The notes under the pieces are model-generated. The model had not been told where the DNA came from. It made no database searches and was given only the letters and a program-made list of their open reading frames with translations. The translations under genes and the position numbers were made by a program. This document shows positions 1-15,769 of a stretch of 38,004 nt of DNA, one piece after another; position 1 is the first letter of the stretch; every line of letters starts with the position of its first letter. This stretch comes from an uncultured Synergistaceae bacterium (lineage in GTDB: Bacteria; Synergistota; Synergistia; Synergistales; Aminiphilaceae): NCBI GenBank assembly GCA_937868015.1, contig CALMLW010000058.1, forward strand, positions 1 to 38,004, in the 5' to 3' direction.

Positions 1-5284
<5,284 letters not shown>

Positions 5285-5301
5285 GGGAGCTGCAACCTCC
5301 C
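5285..5301 (-). promoter_or_regulatory. Short hairpin over the rpoB Shine-Dalgarno sequence
   Basis: In the transcript the SD-containing GGGAG can pair with CTCCC directly before the ATG, giving a 5-bp stem with a 7-nt loop. The SD itself is the GGGAGG at the 5' side, an unusually long 11 nt from the start codon. If it forms, the hairpin would hide the ribosome binding site. The pairing is seen directly; any role in translational control is inference, and a 5-bp stem may be chance in GC-rich DNA. Confidence 0.35.
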
Positions 5302-5345
5302 TATCGAGAAAAGGATGTGGGGAAATGGGGATGTGACGAAGGTAA

Positions 5346-5374
5346 ATCATAACAGAAGGGGGTACTCGTGTCAA
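5346..5374 (-). promoter_or_regulatory. Sigma-70-type promoter of rpoBC
   Basis: On the minus strand there is a perfect -35 TTGACA (5374-5369), a 17-bp spacer and a -10 TATGAT (5351-5346). Transcription would start near 5339, leaving a leader of about 55 nt before the rpoB ATG. It is one of the two best promoter matches in the window. The -35 box lies inside a 12-bp inverted repeat (5359-5391). Confidence 0.85.
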
Positions 5375-5391
5375 CTGCACACAAGTACCCC
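5359..5391 (-). repeat. 12-bp inverted repeat overlapping the rpoB -35 box (candidate operator or terminator)
   Basis: On the minus strand GGGGTACTTGTG and CACGAGTACCCC are separated by 9 nt. Eleven of twelve positions are Watson-Crick pairs and one is a G-T wobble, with about 21 bp between arm centres, close to two helical turns. The rpoB -35 box begins in one arm and runs into the loop. The element lies between tRNA-Leu and rpoB, so it may act as an operator for a dimeric regulator, as a hairpin ending the tRNA transcript (only a poor U-tract, CTTCTGTT, follows), or both. The structure is seen; its function is inferred. Confidence 0.6.
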
Positions 5392-5438
5392 TATCTGCCT
5401 TTTCTTTCCGCCCTCCCAGAGAAAGGCGCTCCGTACGA

Positions 5439-5525
5439 TGGTGTCGAGGGGGAGACTCGAACTCCCACAGGCGTCAGCCCACTAGAACCTGAATCTAGCG
5501 CGTCTACCAATTCCGCCACCCCGAC
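5439..5525 (-). tRNA. tRNA-Leu (anticodon CAG)
   Basis: An 87-nt class II tRNA with the CCA end encoded (5441-5439). The acceptor stem pairs GTCGGGG with CCTCGAC (one G-T wobble), and the discriminator base is A. The D arm carries the usual GGTAGACGC. The anticodon stem CTAGA/TCTAG closes the 7-base loop TTCAGGT, giving anticodon CAG, which reads CTG. A long variable arm (around TGGGCTGACGCCTGT) marks it as leucine type, and the T arm is GGGAG-TTCGAGT-CTCCC. It sits alone between the sua5-type gene and rpoB with its own promoter 21 bp upstream. Confidence 0.97.
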
Positions 5526-5545
5526 GTTTTTTCGTAACGGAGAGC

Positions 5546-5574
5546 ATTGTAGCAACCCGGGGGAGATTTGGCAA
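5546..5574 (-). promoter_or_regulatory. Sigma-70-type promoter of tRNA-Leu
   Basis: On the minus strand: -35 TTGCCA (5574-5569), a 17-bp spacer, -10 TACAAT (5551-5546). Each box differs from consensus at one position and the spacing is ideal. Transcription would begin about 14 nt before the mature tRNA 5' end. The promoter lies after the stop of the sua5-type gene, so the tRNA need not depend on read-through. Confidence 0.85.
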
Positions 5575-5642
5575 GAGCCCCGGGACCACCTCGATTCGAA
5601 AAATGTGGTCTCGGCTAGGAGAAACCCCTGGGATCAGCGCGG

Positions 5643-8556
<2,914 letters not shown>

Positions 8557-8558
8557 CG

Positions 8559-10484
8559 TCAATGGATCCGCGCCCCGAGCTCCATATCTCGGTCCACGGT
8601 GAGAAGGGCCAAGTTTTTCCCGTCGAACCGCTCCGCCGCCAGGAGCATGCCGCAGCTCATCACTCCCCGGAGCTTGGCGGGCTTCAGGTTACAGATAACC
8701 ACGATGCGCTTTCCCACCAAGTCCTCGGGGGGGTAGAACTCCCGGATGCCGGAGACGATCTCCCGCTTCTCGTACCCCAGATCCAGCGACATCTTGTAGA
8801 GCTTATCCGCCTTGGGCACGGGCTCCACCGCCGTCACCAGGGCCACCCGGAGCTCGATCTTCCGGAAGTCGTCGATGGTCACTTCCGCCTCGTGATCCCC
8901 GGGGTCTTTGGGGTTTTTATCCTCTTCGGCTCTCGCCTGGCGCTCCTTCTGCCACAGATCCAGGTCGATGCGGGGAAAGAGCACTTCTCCTTTGTGGACG
9001 AGGGTGCCCGCAGGGTACCCTCCCCAGGCGGGGGAAGTTATTTTGTCCGGGGCTCCCCTTAGGCCGAGCTGCTGCCACATGCGCTGCCCCGTGGAGGGCA
9101 TGAAGGGAGTCACGAGGAGCGCCACGATCCTCAAAGTCTGCGCCAACGTCCCCAACACGGTGCCCAGCCGGTCCCGATCGCCCTCTTTTCCCAGGCGCCA
9201 GGGCATGGTTTCGTCGATATACTTGTTCCCCCGGGCCACGAGGCCCCAAAGGACCTTGAGGGCTTCGTCGAAGGCAAAGGATTCCAGGGCCCGATCCACC
9301 GCCTCCACCGCTTCTTCCGCCTCACGACAGAGGGCTTCGTCTTCCGGGTGCAGGGCCTTCGAGGCGGGGACCTCGCCATCGCAGAACTGGTTCACCATCT
9401 GCAGCGTGCGATGCAGCAAGTTGCCCAGGTCGTTGGCCAGGTCGCTGTTAATGCGCTGAACCAGAGCCTGTTCCGAGAAGTCCCCGTCCAGGCCAAAGGG
9501 CACCTCCCGGAGCAAGAAGTATCGGAAGGCGTCCGCCCCGTAACGGCGGGCCATGTCGAAGGGGTCCACCACGTTACCCTTGGACTTGGACATCTTCTCC
9601 CCCTCCACGGTCCACCACCCGTGGGCAAAGACCATTACCGGAGGATTCAGTCCCAGGGCCATCACCATGGCGGGCCAGATGACGGAGTGGAAACGGATGA
9701 TGTCTTTGCCCACCAAGTGGTGCACCGCAGGCCAGTAGCGCTCCCAAAGCCCTCCCTCGTCGGGGTAACCCAGGGCGGAGAGATAGTTGATGAGGGCGTC
9801 GAACCAGACGTAGACCACGTGCCGGGGGTTCTCCGGCACGGGCACGCCCCACGAAATGGTGGTCCGGGAGATGGACTGATCCATCAACCCTCCCCGGATG
9901 AAGCTGACAATCTCGTTGTATCGCCCCCGGGGCTGCACCGCCTCGGGATGAGCCTCATAGAACTCAAGCAGCGGGTCGGCGTATTTGGATAGGCGGAAGA
10001 AGTAGCTCTCCTCCGTCATCTTCTCCAGCTTCCGTTTGCAGTCCGGACAGGTACGTCCTTCCCCCATCTGGGATTCGGGGACGTAGGTCTCGCAGGGAAC
10101 GCAATACCACCCCTCGTAGCTTCCCTTGTAGATGTCCCCCTGGGCCAGGAGCTTGGAGAAGATGTGCTGGACCACCCGTTCGTGCCGCTCCTCCGTGGTC
10201 CGGATGAAGTCGTCGTACTCGATGCCCAGCACCTTCCATAGGTCCTGAAAGTTGACCACCGTACGGTCGGCAAGCTCTTGGGCGGTCAACCCCCTCTCCA
10301 TCGCGGCGCGCTGGATTTTCTGACCGTGCTCGTCGGTTCCAGTAAGGAAATAGGTGTCGCGCCCCCGGAGCCGGTGGTGCCGGGAGAGCACGTCGGCGGC
10401 CACGGTGGTGTAGGCGTGGCCGATGTGGGGCACATCGTTAACGTAGTAGATAGGCGTGGTAATATAGAAACCCTTGTCAGTCAT
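8559..10484 (-). CDS. metG: Methionine--tRNA ligase
   Basis: A class Ia aminoacyl-tRNA synthetase of 641 residues that charges tRNA-Met. The HIGH motif is at residues 20-23 and KMSKS at 297-301. A four-cysteine zinc site (C128-x2-C131 ... C146-x2-C149) sits in the connective peptide. The C-terminal part (about 535-641, RKIELRVALVTAVEPVPKAD onwards) is the EMAP-II/OB-fold tRNA-binding domain that also supports dimer formation. The frame is open 22 codons further, but the ATG at 10484 has an excellent AGGAGGG SD 5-6 nt upstream and gives the family start MTDKGFYITTPIYYVND. The 145-nt gap before it carries no T-box signature that I can see. It is followed directly by tatD. Confidence 0.98.
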   Translation of the reverse strand: MTDKGFYITTPIYYVNDVPHIGHAYTTVAADVLSRHHRLRGRDTYFLTGTDEHGQKIQRAAMERGLTAQELADRTVVNFQDLWKVLGIEYDDFIRTTEERHERVVQHIFSKLLAQGDIYKGSYEGWYCVPCETYVPESQMGEGRTCPDCKRKLEKMTEESYFFRLSKYADPLLEFYEAHPEAVQPRGRYNEIVSFIRGGLMDQSISRTTISWGVPVPENPRHVVYVWFDALINYLSALGYPDEGGLWERYWPAVHHLVGKDIIRFHSVIWPAMVMALGLNPPVMVFAHGWWTVEGEKMSKSKGNVVDPFDMARRYGADAFRYFLLREVPFGLDGDFSEQALVQRINSDLANDLGNLLHRTLQMVNQFCDGEVPASKALHPEDEALCREAEEAVEAVDRALESFAFDEALKVLWGLVARGNKYIDETMPWRLGKEGDRDRLGTVLGTLAQTLRIVALLVTPFMPSTGQRMWQQLGLRGAPDKITSPAWGGYPAGTLVHKGEVLFPRIDLDLWQKERQARAEEDKNPKDPGDHEAEVTIDDFRKIELRVALVTAVEPVPKADKLYKMSLDLGYEKREIVSGIREFYPPEDLVGKRIVVICNLKPAKLRGVMSCGMLLAAERFDGKNLALLTVDRDMELGARIH

Positions 10485-10629
10485 GGTATCCCTCCTAAAA
10501 AAGATTTCCGCACCGCCCGGACTGATAAACCCGGGAAGGACTTCTCGCATTGCTCCAAGGGCCCTCGTCCCCGCCGATGGGGGGCCATGGCGTCTTTTCC
10601 TATGGCCGGGGAAAGGGGCGCCATCCGCC

Positions 10630-11490
10630 CTACCCGTTAGCTAACCCCTGGCCCGGGATCTCCTCCTCTTCCGCCCCTTCGTCTTCGGCAAATAAAAGAG
10701 CCTTGACGCGATTTTTCGGGATACCATACCGCTCCCCCAGCTCTTTGGCAATATCCCGCCAGGGATGTCCCCCTTGGGCCATGGTCCGAGCCTCTCGTCG
10801 CCACATCTCGTCATCCGGAGGGCTATCCGGGGCCCCCGATACCACCAGGACCAGCTCCCCTCTGAACCCTCCCCGCGCCCTTTCCAGGAGTTCAGGGAGG
10901 GTTCCCGCCACCGCTTCCTGGTGGATCTTGCTGATCTCCCGCACCAGGACCGCCGCCCGATCTCCCCAGAGGGAGGCCAGGTCCTCCAGATGGCGCTCCG
11001 CTTTGTGGGGCGACAGGTAAAAGACCAGGGTCCACGGATGGGTTTTCAGGGCCTCCAGGGCGCGCCGCCGATCGCTTCCCCCCTCGGGGAGGAAGCCGTA
11101 GAACGTGAACGGCTGGGGAGGAAGACCCGAAAGAAGTAGCCCAGGCACGAGGGCCGTAGCCCCCGGAAGGACGTCCACGGGAAGGCCCGCCGCCAGGGCC
11201 GCCGAAAGGAGAAAGGCCCCGGGATCCGAAAGCCCCGGGGTCCCCGCATCGGAGACCAAAGCCACCGTCTCGCCCCTTCGCACTCGACCCAGCAACTCCC
11301 GGGCGCGGGAACGCTCGTTATGTTCATGACACGAGACCATGGGCGTCCGGATACCGTGAAAGTTCAGCAGCTGGAGAGTTCGTCGGGTATCCTCACAGGC
11401 GATGACCTGGGCCTCTCGCAGGACCCGCAGCCCTCGAAGAGTCATGTCTTCCATGTTTCCTATGGGAGTGGGTACCACGATCAGCGGCAC
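10630..11490 (-). CDS. rsmI: 16S rRNA (cytidine(1402)-2'-O)-methyltransferase
   Basis: A 286-residue SAM-dependent methyltransferase of the tetrapyrrole-methylase fold that 2'-O-methylates C1402 in the ribosomal P site. Motifs are VVPTPIGNMEDMTLR at the N-terminus, ACEDTRRT, LVSDAGTPGLSDPG, LPGATA, and the family stretch FYLSPHKAERHLEDL. An HTH-like RsmI C-terminal domain follows (WRDIAKELGERYGIPKNRVK), ending in an acidic tail. The start is the GTG at 11490: GGAGGG lies 6 nt upstream and the gene overlaps the preceding methyltransferase by 10 nt. The longer open frame upstream belongs to the other gene read in the wrong frame. The trmN6-rsmI pair matches the yabB-yabC neighbourhood of Bacillus. 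Confidence 0.96.
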   Translation of the reverse strand: MPLIVVPTPIGNMEDMTLRGLRVLREAQVIACEDTRRTLQLLNFHGIRTPMVSCHEHNERSRARELLGRVRRGETVALVSDAGTPGLSDPGAFLLSAALAAGLPVDVLPGATALVPGLLLSGLPPQPFTFYGFLPEGGSDRRRALEALKTHPWTLVFYLSPHKAERHLEDLASLWGDRAAVLVREISKIHQEAVAGTLPELLERARGGFRGELVLVVSGAPDSPPDDEMWRREARTMAQGGHPWRDIAKELGERYGIPKNRVKALLFAEDEGAEEEEIPGQGLANG

Positions 11491-12329
11491 GGCAAGCCCT
11501 CCCGGGCGTAGGCTTGGAGAAGGGAGGGGGTGAAGCGGCCGTCTTCTCCCTGGAGGATCATCGGAGATTCCATACGACCCCCGGGGCGGGCCCCCTTCAC
11601 CGCCCCCACCAGGACCACCGACGCATCTTTTCCCGCCTTGGGATAGACGGGAAGGATCCTCTTGGGCTCCAGGCGAAAGTGCTGCCACGTCGATAGGAGG
11701 GCCGAAATTCGCGCCGCCCGGAACACCGCGTAAAAGCGTCCCCCGAAGCGCAGGGCAAAGGCCGCCGCCCGGGCCACCTGGGATAGGGAACAACATAGGT
11801 CGTGGCGCGCCATCGCCGCCGGCACGGAGGGGCTGGGGCGGGAAAGGCTTCCGTCGCCGTAGGGCGGATTGGCCACCACCACGTCGAAGGACTCGGGGGC
11901 ACAGAACTCCCGGGGGTTCCGCAGGTCTCCCGCCACGAAAGACACCCGGTCTCCCAGGGCGTTCTCCTGCACGTTCCGCTCCGCCAGCGCCACCAGGTCC
12001 CGCTGGATATCCACCCCCAGGACCGCCACTCCGGGAAAGCGCCAAGCCAGATGCAGGGCCACGGCCCCCGAAGCACACCCCAGATCGAGCACCCGATCCC
12101 CCCTCCGGGCCCGGGCAAAGGCCCCCAAAAGCACCGTGTCCACGTTGGCCCGGGGCCCCCGGGAGGGTTGCCAAAGGCGCAACGCCCCCTGGAGGTAGTC
12201 GTCCCGCGAGGGCGGGAGGTCCTCCTCCGGGGAGGGCGCATCGGAAAAGGCGAAGCGCCCTCCCTCGGCAGCGGGGTCCTCGTGGCAAAGGCTTTCGTCT
12301 TCTTCTCGCCGAAGGTGTTCTTCCATCAT
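11481..12329 (-). CDS. TrmN6-like (YfiC/YabB, COG4123) tRNA1(Val) adenine-N6-methyltransferase
   Basis: A 282-residue Rossmann-fold SAM-dependent methyltransferase. Motif I is VLDLGCASGAVALHLA, followed by GVDIQRDLVALAERN (adenosine-binding acidic residue) and FVAGDLRN. The catalytic NPPY (VVANPPYGDGSL) is typical of N6-adenine methylases. The N-terminal DDYLQGALRLWQPSRGPRAN resembles the start of the COG4123 family, which methylates A37 of tRNA1(Val) in E. coli. Placement next to rsmI supports this family. The exact tRNA target in this organism is inferred. The start is the first of two adjacent ATGs (12329), overlapping the smc stop as ATGA with GGAGG 7 nt upstream. The proline- and glutamate-rich first 40 residues look unstructured. 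Confidence 0.85.
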   Translation of the reverse strand: MMEEHLRREEDESLCHEDPAAEGGRFAFSDAPSPEEDLPPSRDDYLQGALRLWQPSRGPRANVDTVLLGAFARARRGDRVLDLGCASGAVALHLAWRFPGVAVLGVDIQRDLVALAERNVQENALGDRVSFVAGDLRNPREFCAPESFDVVVANPPYGDGSLSRPSPSVPAAMARHDLCCSLSQVARAAAFALRFGGRFYAVFRAARISALLSTWQHFRLEPKRILPVYPKAGKDASVVLVGAVKGARPGGRMESPMILQGEDGRFTPSLLQAYAREGLPCR

Positions 12330-15300
12330 GTCCAATCCTCCAGCCGGACTCCCACCACCTGGGAAAGGCCAGGCTCGCTCATGGTGACGCCGTAAAGCAC
12401 CTGGGCTCGCTCCATGGTGTAGCGCCGATGCGTCATGACGATCAACTGACGGGTCCGGGCACATTCCTCCGCCAGGGCGGCGAAGCGTTTGAGGTTCGCC
12501 TCGTCCAAGGCCGCATCCACCTCGTCCAGCACCGCCAGAGGGGCTCCGGCCACCTCCATGGCGGCAAAGAGGAGGGCTATGCCCGTGAGGGATTGTTCCC
12601 CTCCGGAGAGTTGCCCCAGGTGCTGGGGCGTTTTCCCTGGAGGTCGGGCCATCACCTCCACCCCCGCATCCCAGAGAGAAAGGCCCTCCGTCAGCATGAG
12701 CCGTCCCTCTCCCCCGCCAAAAAGCCTCCGGAAGAGCTCGTTGAAGCGCCGATCTATGCCCTGGAGCGCCTGGGAAAAAAGCGCCCCCGCCTGGGCGTCG
12801 GTGTCCGATATGAAGGCCTGGAGTTCTTCGCGGGCCCTGGTGACGTCCTGGGTTTGATCCTGGAGGAATAGCACCCTCTCCTCCAAAGATCGGTCTTCGG
12901 AGAGGACTCCCCCATCCACTTCTCCCAGCTCCCGGAGGGCCCTTTCCCTTTCCCTCAAGGTCCGCCGAAGTTCTTCCAGCGTACGGGGCTCTTCGAAGCC
13001 CTCCTGGCCGGGGTAGGGAAATTGCCCCTCCCAGAGGGCCGAAAGGTCGTCGAGCTCCCGGGTTAGATCCCGCCCCATACGTTCCATCCGCTCCGCTGCG
13101 GCCCGAGCCCCTTCCATCCGTTCCGCCGCAGCCCGCGCTCGAAGGCGAGCCCGGGCCGTGCGCCGATCCAGGGCCGTGCGCCGGTCCAGGAGGCGGGATT
13201 GGCGCTCTTCCAGAAGCTTATTCTCCCGCCAGAGATCCCAGATCTTTTGTCCCACGTCCCGGAGGGATTTCTTCCGAGAGGCTTCTTCTTCGTCGATCCT
13301 ACGGAGATCTTCCGTGAAAGCCGTCATAGCTTCGTCGGCCTGGGCCAGAGCCGCCGTCTCTCGACGCACCAGCGCCTCGGCGCTGCGGAGCCTTTCTTCC
13401 CCCAGGGCCACCTCTCCTCGCAGGGCCACCACCCGGCTCTCCCAAGCCCGCTCTTCGGGAACCGAAGGCAGCCGGCCCAGGGCATCACAGAGCTCTCGCT
13501 CTCTCTGGCGAGCCGCCGCCAAGCGTCGCCCTTCTTCTCCCAGGACCCGGAGGAGCTCTTCTCGTTCCTCTCCAAGAGCTTCAAGCCTCTGATCCACCCG
13601 CTCTTTCGCGGATCGCACCCCTGCCAAGGCCTTTTCTTCCCGCCCCACCGCCAGGGCCGACTCCTCCCGGAGCTTGGCTGCGGCCCGCTCTCGCCCTTCG
13701 GCCTCCTTCAGGCCCCACTCCAGCTCCGTCAGGCGTCGTTCGCGCCCCCGCACCTCTTCTTCGACCATGCCCAACTGATGGCGGAGCTCCATGGGGCCCT
13801 TCTCTCGGCCGGAGGCCCCTCCCGTCACCGTCCCCCCGGGGAGGAAGACGTCTCCTTCCAGCGTGACCACGGGAATGCGAGGCTCTCGGCGGACCAACTC
13901 CACCCCCACGGCGTAGGTCTCCACCACCAGTAGGTCTCCCAGAAGGTGGGCCACCCCCGCCTCCCAGGCAGGATCGGGGGTGACCAAATCCAGGGCCCAT
14001 CCCACCACTCCCCGGGGTGGCAAGGTCACCCGGCGGTCGGGATGGCGAGGCTTGGCCTGCTCCATGGGGAGAAAGGTGGCCCGCCCCGCCCTCGCCTTCT
14101 TGAGTTGGTCGATGCACCGTCCGGCTTCGGCAAAGTCCTGGACAAAGAGCCAAAAGCGCCGTCCGCCAAGATAGGCATCCAGAGGGGCCCACAGGGTCGC
14201 GGGGCACTGGAAGGTCTCCAGAGCGGGTACGGGGCGGGCGGCAAGGCGTCCCAGACGGGCAGCGGAAAGGACGTGCTGCACCGGCCGGGGATAGATGTTC
14301 CCCTGCAACTGTTCCTTCAATTCCTCCCCCCGGTGGCGGAGGGTCGCCAGCTCCCGGCGCTCTCGCTGGAGGTCTCCTCCCATGCTCTGACAGAGCGCAT
14401 AGGCGTCCCCCGCACGGCGCACCGCATCGGCGGCATCCTGCTCGCTTCGGGAAAGACGCCGGCGCCCCTCTTCCACCTCGCGGCCCAGGCGTTCCTGGGC
14501 CTTCACGCCATCCCGCTCTTCTTCCACCACGGCACGCCACCGCCGCCCCAAAGAGGTCAAGCGCCCCGCCACCCGGGGAGCCTCTTCCCGCACCGCCGCC
14601 AGGGCCGCCGTGGCCTCGTCCCGCAGCGCCCGCTCCTCGGCCCTCCCTTGGTGGACCAGGCGCCAGGCCTCCTCTTCTTCCGCGAGGCGGCTTCTAAGCA
14701 CCTCCAGGGCCTCCCGATGACTTTCCATCTCCAAAGAGCGCTCCCTCAACGCCGCCTCGCATCGCCAGCGGGCTTCCCTACCATCTTCACGGCGTCGATG
14801 GAGGTCCTCTCGAAGATTTTTAAGATTATTCAGAGCGCTTCCCTCTTCGAAGGCCCGGCGATGGAGCTTTTCCCGCCGTTCTTTTTTCTCGAGGAAATCG
14901 GCCCTCAGAGTCGAAGACTCGCGTTCCCAGGGCGTCACCGCCTGGTTGAAGCGCCCCAACACCCCTTCCCATCCCCGTTTCCACCCCGAAAGCAGGGAAA
15001 AAAGTGCCCGCTGCTCCTCTTGGGCTTCGGCCAACTCGCACTGATCCCTTTCAGCCTCCCGCCGCCGACGCCAGTAGAGCCCTCTTCGAGCGTCCTGAAG
15101 GGCCTCCATCACCGCCCGGGCCTCTTCGGCTCGCCGCACCGCCGGGGCGATCTCCCGTCGACGCCCTTCCAGCTCTCCCTGGAGCAGAGCCAAACGCCGC
15201 AGCTCCTCGCCCACCACCGACAGCTTTTCCAAGGCCTCATCCCGCCGCCGGCGATAGATGTCAATGCCGAAGAGGGACTCCAGATGCACCCGGCGCTCCC

Positions 15301-15769
15301 GCGGGCGCTGCTGCACCACCTCCGCCACTTCTCCCTGGCCGATGAAGGCAAAGCGATCTCCCTCCAATCTCCACGATCGCTTGGCCTCATCGACGTCTTG
15401 CAGGCGCACCCGGGCACCGTCCAGGAAAAAGAGGCTCCCCCCATCTTCGGGGGAAAAGCGCCTCCCCAGGGTGCAAGAGCGCCCCCGGCCCCCTTCGATC
15501 CCGTCGGAGATCTCGCGCAGCCTCAGGGAAACTTCGGCCTCCGTACTCCGGGCTAAAGAGGCGCTCCCCTGGAAGGCCAAGTCCCCCAGGCGGGTGATCC
15601 TCAGCCTGGAGGCGCTCCCATCCCCCAGGACCCACCGGAGGGCGTCCAGGAGGTTGCTCTTGCCGCTGCCATTGGGACCCACCACGGCGGTAAATCCCGG
15701 GGCGAAGCGAAGCTCGTGGGAGCCCCCGAAGCTTTTGAAGTTCTTAAGGAATAGCCGTTCCAAGAACAC
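12326..15769 (-). CDS. smc: Chromosome partition protein SMC
   Basis: A 1147-residue SMC ATPase that organises and segregates the chromosome as a ring-forming dimer with ScpAB. The N-terminal head has the start LERLFLKNFKSFGGSHELRF and Walker A GPNGSGKSNLLDALRW (31-46). Two long coiled-coil arms rich in Arg, Glu and Ala (about 170-490 and 660-1000) flank a hinge near 495-650 (RAGRATFLPME, HLLGDLLVVE, FLPGGTVTGG). The ABC signature LSGGEQSLTG starts at about 1054, with Walker B LAVLDEVDAALDEAN. The start is the GTG at 15769, with GGGAG about 10 nt upstream; it overlaps the rng stop by 26 nt. The first half of the hinge is weakly conserved. scpA, scpB, ftsY and rnc, often nearby in other bacteria, are absent. 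Confidence 0.96.
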   Translation of the reverse strand: MFLERLFLKNFKSFGGSHELRFAPGFTAVVGPNGSGKSNLLDALRWVLGDGSASRLRITRLGDLAFQGSASLARSTEAEVSLRLREISDGIEGGRGRSCTLGRRFSPEDGGSLFFLDGARVRLQDVDEAKRSWRLEGDRFAFIGQGEVAEVVQQRPRERRVHLESLFGIDIYRRRRDEALEKLSVVGEELRRLALLQGELEGRRREIAPAVRRAEEARAVMEALQDARRGLYWRRRREAERDQCELAEAQEEQRALFSLLSGWKRGWEGVLGRFNQAVTPWERESSTLRADFLEKKERREKLHRRAFEEGSALNNLKNLREDLHRRREDGREARWRCEAALRERSLEMESHREALEVLRSRLAEEEEAWRLVHQGRAEERALRDEATAALAAVREEAPRVAGRLTSLGRRWRAVVEEERDGVKAQERLGREVEEGRRRLSRSEQDAADAVRRAGDAYALCQSMGGDLQRERRELATLRHRGEELKEQLQGNIYPRPVQHVLSAARLGRLAARPVPALETFQCPATLWAPLDAYLGGRRFWLFVQDFAEAGRCIDQLKKARAGRATFLPMEQAKPRHPDRRVTLPPRGVVGWALDLVTPDPAWEAGVAHLLGDLLVVETYAVGVELVRREPRIPVVTLEGDVFLPGGTVTGGASGREKGPMELRHQLGMVEEEVRGRERRLTELEWGLKEAEGRERAAAKLREESALAVGREEKALAGVRSAKERVDQRLEALGEEREELLRVLGEEGRRLAAARQRERELCDALGRLPSVPEERAWESRVVALRGEVALGEERLRSAEALVRRETAALAQADEAMTAFTEDLRRIDEEEASRKKSLRDVGQKIWDLWRENKLLEERQSRLLDRRTALDRRTARARLRARAAAERMEGARAAAERMERMGRDLTRELDDLSALWEGQFPYPGQEGFEEPRTLEELRRTLRERERALRELGEVDGGVLSEDRSLEERVLFLQDQTQDVTRAREELQAFISDTDAQAGALFSQALQGIDRRFNELFRRLFGGGEGRLMLTEGLSLWDAGVEVMARPPGKTPQHLGQLSGGEQSLTGIALLFAAMEVAGAPLAVLDEVDAALDEANLKRFAALAEECARTRQLIVMTHRRYTMERAQVLYGVTMSEPGLSQVVGVRLEDWT

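Noticed and set aside
5575-5642. Terminator after the sua5-type gene
   Set aside because: A GACCAC/GTGGTC pairing exists, but the T-run is inside the loop and not after the stem.
10485-10629. T-box riboswitch before metG
   Set aside because: The gap is only 145 nt and I find no T-box core sequence or clear terminator/antiterminator pair.
11491-12288. N-terminal extension of RsmI
   Set aside because: This is the TrmN6-like methyltransferase gene read out of frame; the GTG at 11490 has a good SD and gives the family start.
13946-15556. Plus-strand open frame of 536 codons
   Set aside because: It is antisense to the smc coiled-coil coding region, with low-complexity translation and no domain.
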